A stretch of 9,849 nt of DNA, from the NCBI GenBank assembly GCA_944392285.1, contig CALXWF010000017.1:1-9849 (forward strand), in the 5' to 3' direction. The notes beneath the pieces are model-generated. The model searched no databases and was not told the DNA's origin. It saw nothing but the letters and a program-made list of their open reading frames with translations. Of this stretch, positions 1 to 6,845 are shown one piece after another. This stretch comes from an uncultured Alphaproteobacteria bacterium. Its GTDB lineage: Bacteria > Pseudomonadota > Alphaproteobacteria > RF32 > CAG-239. Positions within the stretch are counted from its first letter, which is position 1. The number at the start of each line of letters is the position of its first letter. The translations under genes were made by a program, and so were the position numbers.

Positions 1-67
1 TATTGAGGCAAAATTATGTTTCGGACAGTTTCTGTCTCAGACTATTATTAATTTAAATCATATAGTT

Positions 68-628
68 ATGGACTCTAAAGCTCCCCTCAGTTTCATGAAC
101 AGATTCAGTGAAATTGAACTTGGCAAAGACTACATGGCCGTTGTCATTACTACCGACGAAAACAGTGTCATCTTCGGGATTCCCGGAGGATTTACCGCCT
201 ATGCCGATATCAACGATTTAGGTATTCTCGGTGATTATGACTTAAGCGATGTATTCCCTGAGGACAAAAAAGTCAAAGTCAGAATAACGCGTATTCAGGC
301 TTCCGACCAAAATCGTGAAATTCGCGTTATTCCCGACACGCCGGCTGACCATTATTTTCGGGTTCACGCCAAAGGTGAGATCGTAACCGGACGCATTCTG
401 CTCTGTATGCCGCAGGCTACAATCGTTGAACTTGATGAATATGTTCAAGCCATTGTCCCTCCGGATAGGCTTCATCATCCGGGAATGAGGTTTGAATGTC
501 GGCTCAGGGGGTTTAATCCTCTTACCAAAAGGGTAACGATCTGTTTGCGGAACTCCCGCGAATTTTTGCCGGAGCGGGCAAAAAAAGAAAAAAAGAGCCG
601 GGCGCAGTATACACGCCTTGCCGTTTAG
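68..628 (+). CDS. Protein with two S1-like OB-fold domains
   Basis: 186 residues. Two tandem S1-like nucleic-acid-binding barrels can be read. The first spans about residues 17-89, with the pattern GKDYMAVV, then FTAYADINDLG, then VKVRITRI. The second spans about 102-162, with KGEIVTGRI, then VQAIVPPDRL, then RFECRLRGF and TKRVTICLR. The tail (163-186) is strongly basic and encoded partly by two runs of seven A. No membrane segment or signal peptide is present, so it is probably cytoplasmic and RNA-binding; its specific target cannot be read. The start is uncertain. No Shine-Dalgarno sequence precedes the ATG at 68, and the frame stays open to the left edge of the window, so the gene could begin upstream. 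I favour 68 because base use before it is more AT-rich than in the gene. It converges on nusG and ends in a strong terminator. S1-type fold: fairly sure. Function: unknown. Confidence 0.75.
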   Translation: MDSKAPLSFMNRFSEIELGKDYMAVVITTDENSVIFGIPGGFTAYADINDLGILGDYDLSDVFPEDKKVKVRITRIQASDQNREIRVIPDTPADHYFRVHAKGEIVTGRILLCMPQATIVELDEYVQAIVPPDRLHHPGMRFECRLRGFNPLTKRVTICLRNSREFLPERAKKEKKSRAQYTRLAV

Positions 629-636
629 TCATAACC

Positions 637-660
637 AGCCCCGGAATCCGGGGCTTAAAT
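637..660 (+). terminator. Rho-independent terminator of the S1-like gene
   Basis: Eight base pairs, AGCCCCGG (637-644) with CCGGGGCT (648-655), close over a 3-nt loop AAT. They are followed by TAAATTTTATT. The hairpin begins 9 nt after the stop codon at 626-628. Confidence 0.85.
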
Positions 661-670
661 TTTATTGACG

Positions 671-700
671 AAAAAAAATCCCCCGCCGCGGCAGGGGATT
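671..700 (-). terminator. Rho-independent terminator of secE-nusG
   Basis: On the minus strand AATCCCC (700-694) pairs with GGGGATT (683-677), with a GC-rich inner part that can pair further. The hairpin is followed by a run of eight T (678-671). It lies about 20 nt after the nusG stop, so the secE-nusG transcript probably ends here rather than reading into ribosomal-protein genes. Confidence 0.88.
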
Positions 701-719
701 ATTCTGTTGTTTATCCAAA

Positions 720-1253
720 TTAAGAAATTTTCTCAACCTGATTAAATTCCAACTCAACCGGCGTTGAACGTCCAAAGATTGAAACCGAAACCTTAAGACG
801 ATTCTTTTCCGTATCAACTTCTTCAACCAAGCCGACAAAGGAAGCAAACGGACCGTCACAAACCCGAATTTGTTCCCCGACCTCAAAATCAACAACTGTT
901 TTGGGTCTTTCAATACCGTTTTGCATTTGGCTGATAATGCGCTGAGCTTCAGCCTCGCTAATGGGTTGAGGTTTATTGCGGCTGCCCAAAAAGTTTGTAA
1001 CTTTGGGGTTATTTTTAATCAAATGCCAGCCGTCATCGGTCATAACCATCTTAACCAAGATATAACCGGGGAAGAACTTGCGTTCACTGGTAACTTTAGC
1101 CCCTTTCTTAACTTCAACGACTTCTTCGGTCGGCACCAAAATATCTAAAATTTTATCGTCCATCTTTTTCAGAACAGCTTGTTCCTTAATCGATTCGGCC
1201 ACTTTTTTCTCCGAACCGGAATGAACGTTTACAACATACCAACGAGCATCCAT
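720..1253 (-). CDS. nusG: Transcription termination/antitermination factor NusG
   Basis: 177 residues from the chosen start. The N-terminal NGN domain starts with MDARWYVVNVHSGSEKKVAE and carries RKFFPGYILVKM and the stretch VTNFLGSRNKPQPISEAEA. The C-terminal KOW domain has the motif VCDGPFASFVGLVEEVD followed by VSVSIFGRSTPVELEF, all classic NusG signatures. NusG binds the RNA polymerase clamp, affects pausing, and links polymerase to Rho or to ribosomal protein S10. A start seven codons upstream (1274) would overlap secE. The ATG at 1251-1253 is preferred because GGGAG lies 9 nt before it and the family normally begins just before the RWYVV motif. The gene starts 4 nt after the secE stop, so the two are co-transcribed. 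Sequence style is alphaproteobacterial. Length is normal and all core motifs are intact. Confidence 0.97.
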   Translation of the reverse strand: MDARWYVVNVHSGSEKKVAESIKEQAVLKKMDDKILDILVPTEEVVEVKKGAKVTSERKFFPGYILVKMVMTDDGWHLIKNNPKVTNFLGSRNKPQPISEAEAQRIISQMQNGIERPKTVVDFEVGEQIRVCDGPFASFVGLVEEVDTEKNRLKVSVSIFGRSTPVELEFNQVEKIS

Positions 1254-1257
1254 CAGA

Positions 1258-1455
1258 CTAAACTCCCAAACCAAACACTAACTTAACAACCCAGCCGAAA
1301 ATCTGGTCAACAAAAAAGAAAAAAGCCGCAGCAATCGCCACAATGATCATAACCATTGTACTTGTCATCATCACTTCTTTTCTGGTCGGCCAGGTAACTT
1401 TTTTGATTTCCTGTTTAACCTGCCGGAAAAACTGTATCGGACTAACTTTCACCAT
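1258..1455 (-). CDS. secE: Preprotein translocase subunit SecE
   Basis: 65 residues, the usual size for the single-helix SecE of most bacteria. Residues 9-27 carry the family signature FFRQVKQEIKKVTWPTRKE, an amphipathic cytoplasmic helix. One hydrophobic transmembrane segment follows (about 34-60, rich in I, A and F). SecE clamps the SecY channel in the inner membrane and is essential for protein export. The start ATG at 1453-1455 has GGATAGG five nt upstream on the minus strand. It is the first gene of the secE-nusG transcription unit. Candidate promoters lie at about 1518-1581. Confidence 0.96.
   Translation of the reverse strand: MVKVSPIQFFRQVKQEIKKVTWPTRKEVMMTSTMVMIIVAIAAAFFFFVDQIFGWVVKLVFGLGV
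1263..1267 (-). promoter_or_regulatory. Ribosome binding site deciding the nusG start
   Basis: GGGAG on the minus strand, 9 nt upstream of the ATG at 1253-1251 and inside the last codons of secE. It supports the shorter nusG start over the ATG at 1274. Confidence 0.7.
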
Positions 1456-1516
1456 GGAAACCTATCCATAAAAAAACATTAACACAACACCAACCTCAGA
1501 AAAAAATCCGAGATTG

Positions 1517-1534
1517 TATAGTAAAAATACTATA
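1517..1534. repeat. Perfect inverted repeat in the secE upstream region
   Basis: TATAGTA (1517-1523), 4-nt centre AAAA, TACTATA (1528-1534). It covers the -10 box of the proximal secE promoter candidate. It could be an operator or just a weak AT hairpin; there is no adjacent feature to decide. Confidence 0.5.
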
Positions 1535-1581
1535 AGATTTGCCCAAAACATAAACTATAATTTTTGAGAATGCAATAACAA
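1518..1581 (-). promoter_or_regulatory. Candidate secE-nusG promoters (two)
   Basis: Minus strand. The distal candidate has -35 TTGTTA (1581-1576), a 16-nt spacer and -10 TATAGT (1559-1554). The proximal candidate has -35 TTGGGC (1546-1541), a 17-nt spacer and -10 TACTAT (1523-1518). Both lie upstream of secE, and the surrounding DNA is AT-rich and non-coding. Neither is a perfect consensus match, so which one is used cannot be told from sequence. Confidence 0.4.
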
Positions 1582-1599
1582 TTTTGCAAAACCATCAAA

Positions 1600-1619
1600 A
1601 AAGCAAGAAGTTATAAGCC
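1600..1619 (+). repeat. Left copy of exact 20-bp direct repeat flanking the efflux module
   Basis: AAAGCAAGAAGTTATAAGCC, identical to 7283-7302 in the same orientation; bases just outside differ on both sides. It lies between the 3' end of the RND pump gene and the secE promoter region. Together with the right copy it encloses exactly the regulator and the three efflux genes. Confidence 0.85.
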
Positions 1620-1679
1620 AAAGCTCCGTCTTCTCCTTCCTACCAAAAGAAGACCGGCGCCTCTTAGCATACTTTAGCA

Positions 1680-4600
1680 TTAATCTTGCTTTTGGCCCCC
1701 CCAAAAATAGTAGATTATGGGGGTCAGGATCAGACTTAAAATTGTTGTTGTCAGCAAACCAAAACTCATAACCACTGCGACAGGATACAAAATCTCTTTA
1801 CCGGGAGCACTGCCACCAACAAGCAACGGAACAAAACCGATAATCGAAGTTAAGGCGGTCATCATAACCGGCTCAAGCCTTTCTTGAGTTAAAAAAATCA
1901 ATCTTTTTTGAGATAAAGGTTCTTGTCGTTTTGCGCGTTTTTCTAAGTACAAATCAATAAGCAAAATACCATTACGTATTGCAATACCTGCCAAAGCAAT
2001 TATACCAATAATTGTTGCAATGGACACTGTTTTTGAGGTAAAGAACACCCCAATAATTCCGCCCAACACAGCAAACGGAATACTTATCATTAACTGCGTA
2101 GCTAATTGCAGATTTTTAAAATTAATATATAAAGCGCCGTAAACCAACACAAAAGACATAAGACCAAGCAACAAAATATTCCGCGATGCTTCCTGTTGAG
2201 TTTTAAATTGTCCGTCGATTTGCACAAATGTCCCTTGCGGCAAAACAACTTGTTCACTAATTTTCTTTTGTAAATCTTCAACAATATGTGACGTATTTCG
2301 GCTTGCAAAATTAGCCTGAACCACAAGACGTCGTGTCGTATTTTCACGAGAAATTTCGTTTTGTCCTTTAATATGCTCAATATCGGCAATGGTTCCCAAA
2401 GCAACCATATCCCCATTAACTGTTGAGATAGGTATTTGTGCAATCGTCTGGTCATTTGGATACATACCATCACTAAAACGCAAAACAATGTCGTACATTT
2501 TTTCATTTTCCTGCATTTGCGCGATTGCGATTCCGGATAAGGCGGCCTCTACAATCTCAACAGCAGGCTGCATTTGTACGCCATAACGAATGGCTTTGCT
2601 GCGGTTAAATCGAATACGCACTTGGGGAATATGAACTTGAGTATCACGACGAACACCCGTTAAGAGTTTATTGTCTTTCATAATTTGTTCTATCTGAGTG
2701 GCAACCTCAGACAGCACTTCATTGTCTGGCCCAAAGATTTTAACGACCAACCCGGCCTGGACACCGGAAATAATAAAATCAATTCTGTGGGAAATCGGCT
2801 GTCCGACACTCACAACTGTTCCGGGGATATCCAGCTTTTTATGAATATCTGCCTCAATTTCTGCACGACTGCGTTTAATTTGTTCTTTAAGTTTAACCTC
2901 GATTTCATGAATATTAACCCCGAGAGCATGTTCGTCTAATTCGGCACGACCTTGTTTTCGTCCTGTTGTTTCAACTTCAGGAATACTTAACAAGGCCTTT
3001 TCTGCCATTTGCCCGACGCGAGATGCCTCTGCAAGATTTGTTCCGGGCGGTGAGGCAATAATCACCGTAAAGCTTCCTTCATTAAAAGGAGGCAAAAATT
3101 CTTTTCCAAAAGAAAACATCATGCAGCAACCGACAACCAACAAAAACCCAAACAAAGCAAAAGTCAATTTAGCCTGCTTAAAAGAAAGGCGCAAAAGTTT
3201 CTTATGAAAAGTTTTAATCCAGCGTACCAAGCATGTATCTTCTCTCTTCCCGAGGGTCTTAACCTTTGGCAGTAAATAGGAAGACATTACCGGCGTCAGA
3301 GTTAAAGCCACAATGGTAGAACAAATCATAGAAAGAATAAATGATAAAGCCAAAGGAGCAAAAATTCTCCCTTCAATCCCCTGCAAAGCAAAGAGCGGCA
3401 AAAAGACCAAAGAGATAAGCACGGTAGAAAAGATAATTGCATTACGCACCTCTTTTGAGGCTTCATAGACAACACGCAACACCGGTTGTGGATGCTGAGA
3501 AAGTTTATTTTCCTTTAGTCTTTTATAAATATTTTGCATATCGACAATAGCATCATCGACTAATGACCCCAAAGCCATCGCAATACCGCCCAATGTCATG
3601 GTATTAATAGAGAACCCAAAAGCTCTAAACACAAGTGCTGTCAAAATCAAGGTGCATGGAATAACCGTCAAAACGATAAAAGTTCCTCGAAAATTAACTA
3701 AAAAGACAAACACAACGATTGCCACCAATAAGGCACCTTCAAACAAAGAAGAAGTAATATTATCAACCGCATTTTGAATAAAGCGGCTCTGCTTAAACAA
3801 ATCCTTTTCCAGAGACACCCCTTCTGGAAGTGTTTTTTCCAATGAATCAATTTCTTTATCTAAGGCTTTTGTCAACTTAAGCGTATCGACATCCGGCTGT
3901 TTGGCAATACTGATTAAGACACCCTTTTCACCATTAATACCGGCTTCTCCGCGTTTATTTGGTTCTGGAGCGATTTGAATCTTTGCAATTTGCCCAAGTG
4001 TAATCGCCGGCAGCCCGTTACGCCCTTCTTTGGCAATAACCGTATTTTTCAAATCTTCCAGATTTTGCGGCCGCCCAAGAGTTCTAATCAGTTCTTCCCC
4101 ATAAGTAGAGATTAAAAAGCCCCCAGTTCCGTTCACACCGGAAGCCTCTACCGCTTGCACAACATCTTCAAAAGTAATTCCGAGCAGAGGCATTTGCAAC
4201 TTATCCAAAACAATTTGATACTGTTTAACATCTCCGCCGATAACACTAACAGAAGACACGCCGGAAACAGCCAAAAGACGTTTTCTAATTTGCTGTTCCG
4301 CAATATCTCGAAGCTCTATAGAGGACACCTTATTGTCAGGAGAGGTCAATCCAAGGAGCATCACCTCCCCCATAATAGAAGATATCGGCGTCATGGCAAT
4401 TTTGGTATCAGTCGGCAAATCTTTCTGAATCTGGCTAACTCTTTCATTAATAATCTGACGCGCCTTATAAACATCTGTTCCCCAATCAAATTCAGCCTTA
4501 ACCAGACCATACCCCACTTCTGCCGAAGAAGTTAAACGCGTGACACCGGTAGCACCGTTTATGGCATTTTCCATCGGAATTAGGACCAGACTTTCCATTT

Positions 4601-4778
4601 CTTCAGGAGCCAAGCCATTAACTTCCACCAAAAGAGTAACTGAAGGCTTGTTAAGATCAGGAAAAACATCAACATTCATTTTTGAAATTGTCTGCGCCCC
4701 ATAAATCAACAAAAAAAGATACGAAACAACAATCAAAACCCTATATCTTAATGAAAATTCAATAACTTTATTAAACAT
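1680..4778 (-). CDS. Heavy-metal efflux RND permease, CzcA/CusA family
   Basis: 1032 residues, full length for the HME-RND family. It is the inner-membrane proton antiporter of a tripartite pump that sends metal cations out through an adaptor and a TolC-type channel. The first helix (about 12-30) is followed by the porter signature VDVFPDLNKPSV. Helices cluster at about 343-500, a second porter half contains GRAELDEHALGVN (609-621), and a second helix cluster lies at about 864-1025 with GIAIRNGILLIDLYLEK. TM4 reads GSLVDDAIVDMQN (404-416). It keeps the central aspartate D408 with D409, but has Q415 where CzcA-type pumps have glutamate and no counterpart of the first CzcA aspartate. The substrate is therefore not safely predicted; the regulator suggests divalent Cd, Pb or Zn. 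It is the last gene of the operon, 38 nt after the adaptor gene. AAAGG lies 7 nt before the start. Confidence 0.93.
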   Translation of the reverse strand: MFNKVIEFSLRYRVLIVVSYLFLLIYGAQTISKMNVDVFPDLNKPSVTLLVEVNGLAPEEMESLVLIPMENAINGATGVTRLTSSAEVGYGLVKAEFDWGTDVYKARQIINERVSQIQKDLPTDTKIAMTPISSIMGEVMLLGLTSPDNKVSSIELRDIAEQQIRKRLLAVSGVSSVSVIGGDVKQYQIVLDKLQMPLLGITFEDVVQAVEASGVNGTGGFLISTYGEELIRTLGRPQNLEDLKNTVIAKEGRNGLPAITLGQIAKIQIAPEPNKRGEAGINGEKGVLISIAKQPDVDTLKLTKALDKEIDSLEKTLPEGVSLEKDLFKQSRFIQNAVDNITSSLFEGALLVAIVVFVFLVNFRGTFIVLTVIPCTLILTALVFRAFGFSINTMTLGGIAMALGSLVDDAIVDMQNIYKRLKENKLSQHPQPVLRVVYEASKEVRNAIIFSTVLISLVFLPLFALQGIEGRIFAPLALSFILSMICSTIVALTLTPVMSSYLLPKVKTLGKREDTCLVRWIKTFHKKLLRLSFKQAKLTFALFGFLLVVGCCMMFSFGKEFLPPFNEGSFTVIIASPPGTNLAEASRVGQMAEKALLSIPEVETTGRKQGRAELDEHALGVNIHEIEVKLKEQIKRSRAEIEADIHKKLDIPGTVVSVGQPISHRIDFIISGVQAGLVVKIFGPDNEVLSEVATQIEQIMKDNKLLTGVRRDTQVHIPQVRIRFNRSKAIRYGVQMQPAVEIVEAALSGIAIAQMQENEKMYDIVLRFSDGMYPNDQTIAQIPISTVNGDMVALGTIADIEHIKGQNEISRENTTRRLVVQANFASRNTSHIVEDLQKKISEQVVLPQGTFVQIDGQFKTQQEASRNILLLGLMSFVLVYGALYINFKNLQLATQLMISIPFAVLGGIIGVFFTSKTVSIATIIGIIALAGIAIRNGILLIDLYLEKRAKRQEPLSQKRLIFLTQERLEPVMMTALTSIIGFVPLLVGGSAPGKEILYPVAVVMSFGLLTTTILSLILTPIIYYFWGGQKQD

Positions 4779-4816
4779 AGAAAAACCTTTCTGTTACTCT
4801 ATAAGCTGTGCTGATT

Positions 4817-5548
4817 TTATTCACGAGTTTCTTCATTCACACTGTGTTCATGCGCCGCCAATGGTTTAACGGCTGCATAACGCAATTGGTGGGAACCAAG
4901 AGTAACGACTTCCTCGCCTTCACGCACGCCATCAACCTCAATCATATTTCCTGTTTTATGCCCAACAAAAACTTCGCGTCTTTCAAAATGTTGCCCATGT
5001 CTTACAAAGACAAAATACCCCCCGAACTCTCCTTGCACTGCCGTTATCGGGATACCGAGTGCTTTTTCTTCCGGTGTTATTTTAATTGTCATCTCACCTT
5101 TGAGCCCTTGACTATTTCGCGGAAAGACTTCCTCTGTGGCCGCATAAACGCTGTAAAGCCTGCTTTGCGGATCTATCATATCCTCCAAGCGCACAATTTT
5201 TCCCTGAAACTCTTTATTTGGCATTATATCTAAAGTAAACGCCACTGACTGCCCTTTTCTGATTTTCATAATATCTTGACCTTCATAAATAAAGCCATGT
5301 ATCAAAGGAGCGGCATCATGCATTGTATCCACAACCATTGGCACCGTAATTGTATCATAAAACACGAACGGCTGAACAAACGCCGTCTGAAGCTGCAAAT
5401 TATGGATTTGTGTTGCGCTCAACTCAAATTCTTTTACATTCAGCTGTTGGTTTTCAAAGGCAGAATTTCCATGATCATGACCGTCACCGGCCTGCGCCGA
5501 AAAACTCAAACAAAGGCACGTCAGAACTCCCAAAATAATTTTTTTCAT
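4817..5548 (-). CDS. Short periplasmic adaptor (membrane fusion protein), CzcB/CusB type, lacking lipoyl and hairpin parts
   Basis: 243 residues against roughly 350-420 for typical CzcB/CusB adaptors. A signal peptide ends SAQA at residue 20, and the mature protein starts with a His/Asp-rich segment GDGHDHG (21-27), as in other metal adaptors. Residues 40-72 match the first strands of the membrane-proximal domain (FELSATQIHNLQLQTAFV, then ITVP). Residues 82-158 match the beta-barrel (GFIYEGQDIMKIRKGQSV, DPQSRLYSVYA, GLKGEMTIKI). Residues 165-223 match the closing membrane-proximal domain (IPITAV, HFERREVFVG, VREGEEVVTLGSH). The lipoyl half-motifs and coiled-coil hairpin that should lie between about 72 and 82 are missing, with no frameshift or stop. 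Its start overlaps the stop of the channel gene (ATGA), and GGAGG lies 7 nt upstream, so expression is probably coupled. Confidence 0.88.
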   Translation of the reverse strand: MKKIILGVLTCLCLSFSAQAGDGHDHGNSAFENQQLNVKEFELSATQIHNLQLQTAFVQPFVFYDTITVPMVVDTMHDAAPLIHGFIYEGQDIMKIRKGQSVAFTLDIMPNKEFQGKIVRLEDMIDPQSRLYSVYAATEEVFPRNSQGLKGEMTIKITPEEKALGIPITAVQGEFGGYFVFVRHGQHFERREVFVGHKTGNMIEVDGVREGEEVVTLGSHQLRYAAVKPLAAHEHSVNEETRE

Positions 5549-6756
5549 TGAATATCCTCCAATCTTGTACCGATAAGCATTTCCAGTTCTATTTTTGCTT
5601 CCAAAGCATTTTTCAAGCTTGCCAAATATTGCTCTTGCGCATTAACATATTTTTCTCGAATTTGCCACACATCAAAAACAGAAAACCGCCCGTTAGCAAA
5701 GCTTGCTTCCATTTGAGCAACACTCTTTTTATAATCAGGAAGAATCACTTTAGCATATTTATGAGCAGCCGCAGCCTGCACCGAAAGCTTTTTATATGCT
5801 CTTGCCACAACTGTTTCAAAAGAAACATCTCTCAAACTGGCGAGCTGCATTTTTGCTGATTTTTCCTGAGCTTTCAAAGCAAAATAAGTTCCCTCTTGTC
5901 GATTCCACAACGGAATTGACAAAGAAACACCGACTTTCCAGTCATCCTCATTTTCTAAGCGATTATATCCATACACAATTCTGGGGCTGATTATGGGAGC
6001 ATATCTGTCTTGTGCCAAAATAGTCAGCTGATCTTTTGCCTGCTTTTGCTGTAACTCTAACATTTTTTGCTGAGACGGATATGCACTGATATTTTCCAAA
6101 ATTTTTTTAAGTGAAACAGACACAACAATTTTTGGCGGCTGACTCAAGCTAAGATTTTGCTCAGGAAGACTTAAAAACCTAGCAAAAGCAATTTGTCCGT
6201 TGGAACAATCTTCTTTGAGCACTTCAAGCTCTGCCTGTGTCGACAAAATATCGGCATCAAAGGCATAGATTTCAGCCGTACTCAAATTATTGTGATTAAT
6301 AGACCGATGAACAATATAACTTACTTTATTCAAAAAATCCAAATGCTCTTGCTTATATTTTTTTTGCTCCTGCAAAATATACAAATCATAATATAAACGA
6401 GAAATCTGATGATAAATACGTAACAAATCAAGTTTAGCATGAGCAGAATTCAATTCATTAAGAACATCACGGTAAGATAGCCTTAACAAAGTAATATCCG
6501 ACAAGCGAAACGGCTGAGAAAATGTCACTTCATGTTCTTTCCCATCAATATTATATTCATATTCAAGCTCAGGGTTAGAAAGTTTAGTATCGTCCAGCTG
6601 CGACCCATAATTATTTAACCTCCGAGCTTTAACTTCTGCCGCAAAAGAGCTGTTTGTTAAGCCTTGCTCAAGCGCTTGAGCATAATCCAAAGCCACGGCT
6701 GTCTGAGGGATGACGCCACAACAAAACAAGACCGCCCATACATAGCTTATACGCAT
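5545..6756 (-). CDS. TolC-family outer-membrane channel of the metal efflux pump (CzcC/CusC type)
   Basis: 403 residues, in the usual CzcC range. A signal peptide ends AVA at residue 22 and the mature protein begins LDYAQALEQGL, the usual first helix of TolC-type channels. There is no lipobox cysteine. NPELEYEY (61-68) and VTFSQPF (77-83) mark the first barrel hairpin. VGVSLSIPLWNRQEG (275-289) marks the second, matching the family motif around SIPLW. Long alpha-helical stretches (about 95-195 and 290-395) form the periplasmic tunnel, and the protein ends near LEMLIG. It is the first gene of the minus-strand operon. GGAG (6767-6764) lies 7 nt before the ATG, and the MerR-type promoter lies immediately upstream. 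Its stop overlaps the adaptor start by 4 nt. Confidence 0.92.
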   Translation of the reverse strand: MRISYVWAVLFCCGVIPQTAVALDYAQALEQGLTNSSFAAEVKARRLNNYGSQLDDTKLSNPELEYEYNIDGKEHEVTFSQPFRLSDITLLRLSYRDVLNELNSAHAKLDLLRIYHQISRLYYDLYILQEQKKYKQEHLDFLNKVSYIVHRSINHNNLSTAEIYAFDADILSTQAELEVLKEDCSNGQIAFARFLSLPEQNLSLSQPPKIVVSVSLKKILENISAYPSQQKMLELQQKQAKDQLTILAQDRYAPIISPRIVYGYNRLENEDDWKVGVSLSIPLWNRQEGTYFALKAQEKSAKMQLASLRDVSFETVVARAYKKLSVQAAAAHKYAKVILPDYKKSVAQMEASFANGRFSVFDVWQIREKYVNAQEQYLASLKNALEAKIELEMLIGTRLEDIQ

Positions 6757-6780
6757 AAATTATCTCCACATCATAACAAC

Positions 6781-6810
6781 TTGACATATCGTAATCTCTA
6801 TAGTTACTAT
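6781..6810 (+). promoter_or_regulatory. Promoter of the merR-family gene
   Basis: Plus strand: -35 TTGACA (6781-6786), 18-nt spacer, -10 TACTAT (6805-6810). It overlaps the divergent operon promoter and the operator, so the regulator bound at the dyad would also control its own gene. Confidence 0.65.
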
Positions 6811-6818
6811 AGAGTCAA
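6788..6818 (-). promoter_or_regulatory. MerR-type promoter of the efflux operon
   Basis: Minus strand: -35 TTGACT (6818-6813), 19-nt spacer (6812-6794), -10 TACGAT (6793-6788). An overlong 19-nt spacer holding a dyad is the hallmark of promoters that a metal-bound MerR-family activator untwists into active form. The spacer contains CTATAGTAACTATAG, close to what I recall for CadR/PbrR/ZntR-type operators. Confidence 0.87.
6796..6814. promoter_or_regulatory. MerR-family operator dyad
   Basis: CTCTATAGTTACTATAGAG: perfect 8-bp arms CTCTATAG and CTATAGAG around a 3-bp centre TTA. It sits between the two divergent promoters. Confidence 0.87.
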
Positions 6819-6845
6819 GAAAAAATTTTAGGAGAAATTTAGCCT

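Noticed and set aside
24..36. Hairpin GACAG-TTT-CTGTC near the left edge
   Set aside because: Only five base pairs and no T-run; not enough to call a terminator or regulatory element.
870..1148. 92-codon open frame antisense to nusG
   Set aside because: It lies entirely inside nusG, has no ribosome site and no recognisable protein pattern; a shadow of the coding strand.
1621..1654. Terminator after the RND pump gene
   Set aside because: GTCTTCT and AGAAGAC can pair over a 13-nt loop, but the nearest T-run is about 30 nt further on, so it is not a standard intrinsic terminator.
1456..1679. tRNA gene upstream of secE, as in some bacteria
   Set aside because: No cloverleaf, T-loop or acceptor pattern seen in either strand; the region is AT-rich promoter DNA plus the left repeat.
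4155..4535. 126-codon open frame antisense to the RND pump gene
   Set aside because: Low-complexity composition with no domain; explained by the pump's codon pattern on the other strand. The same applies to 2102-2506, 2685-2939 and other frames in the operon.
5290..5360. A frameshift or broken gene as explanation of the short adaptor
   Set aside because: One continuous frame covers both conserved halves, and neither stops nor extra hairpin-like sequence occur in other frames at the junction.
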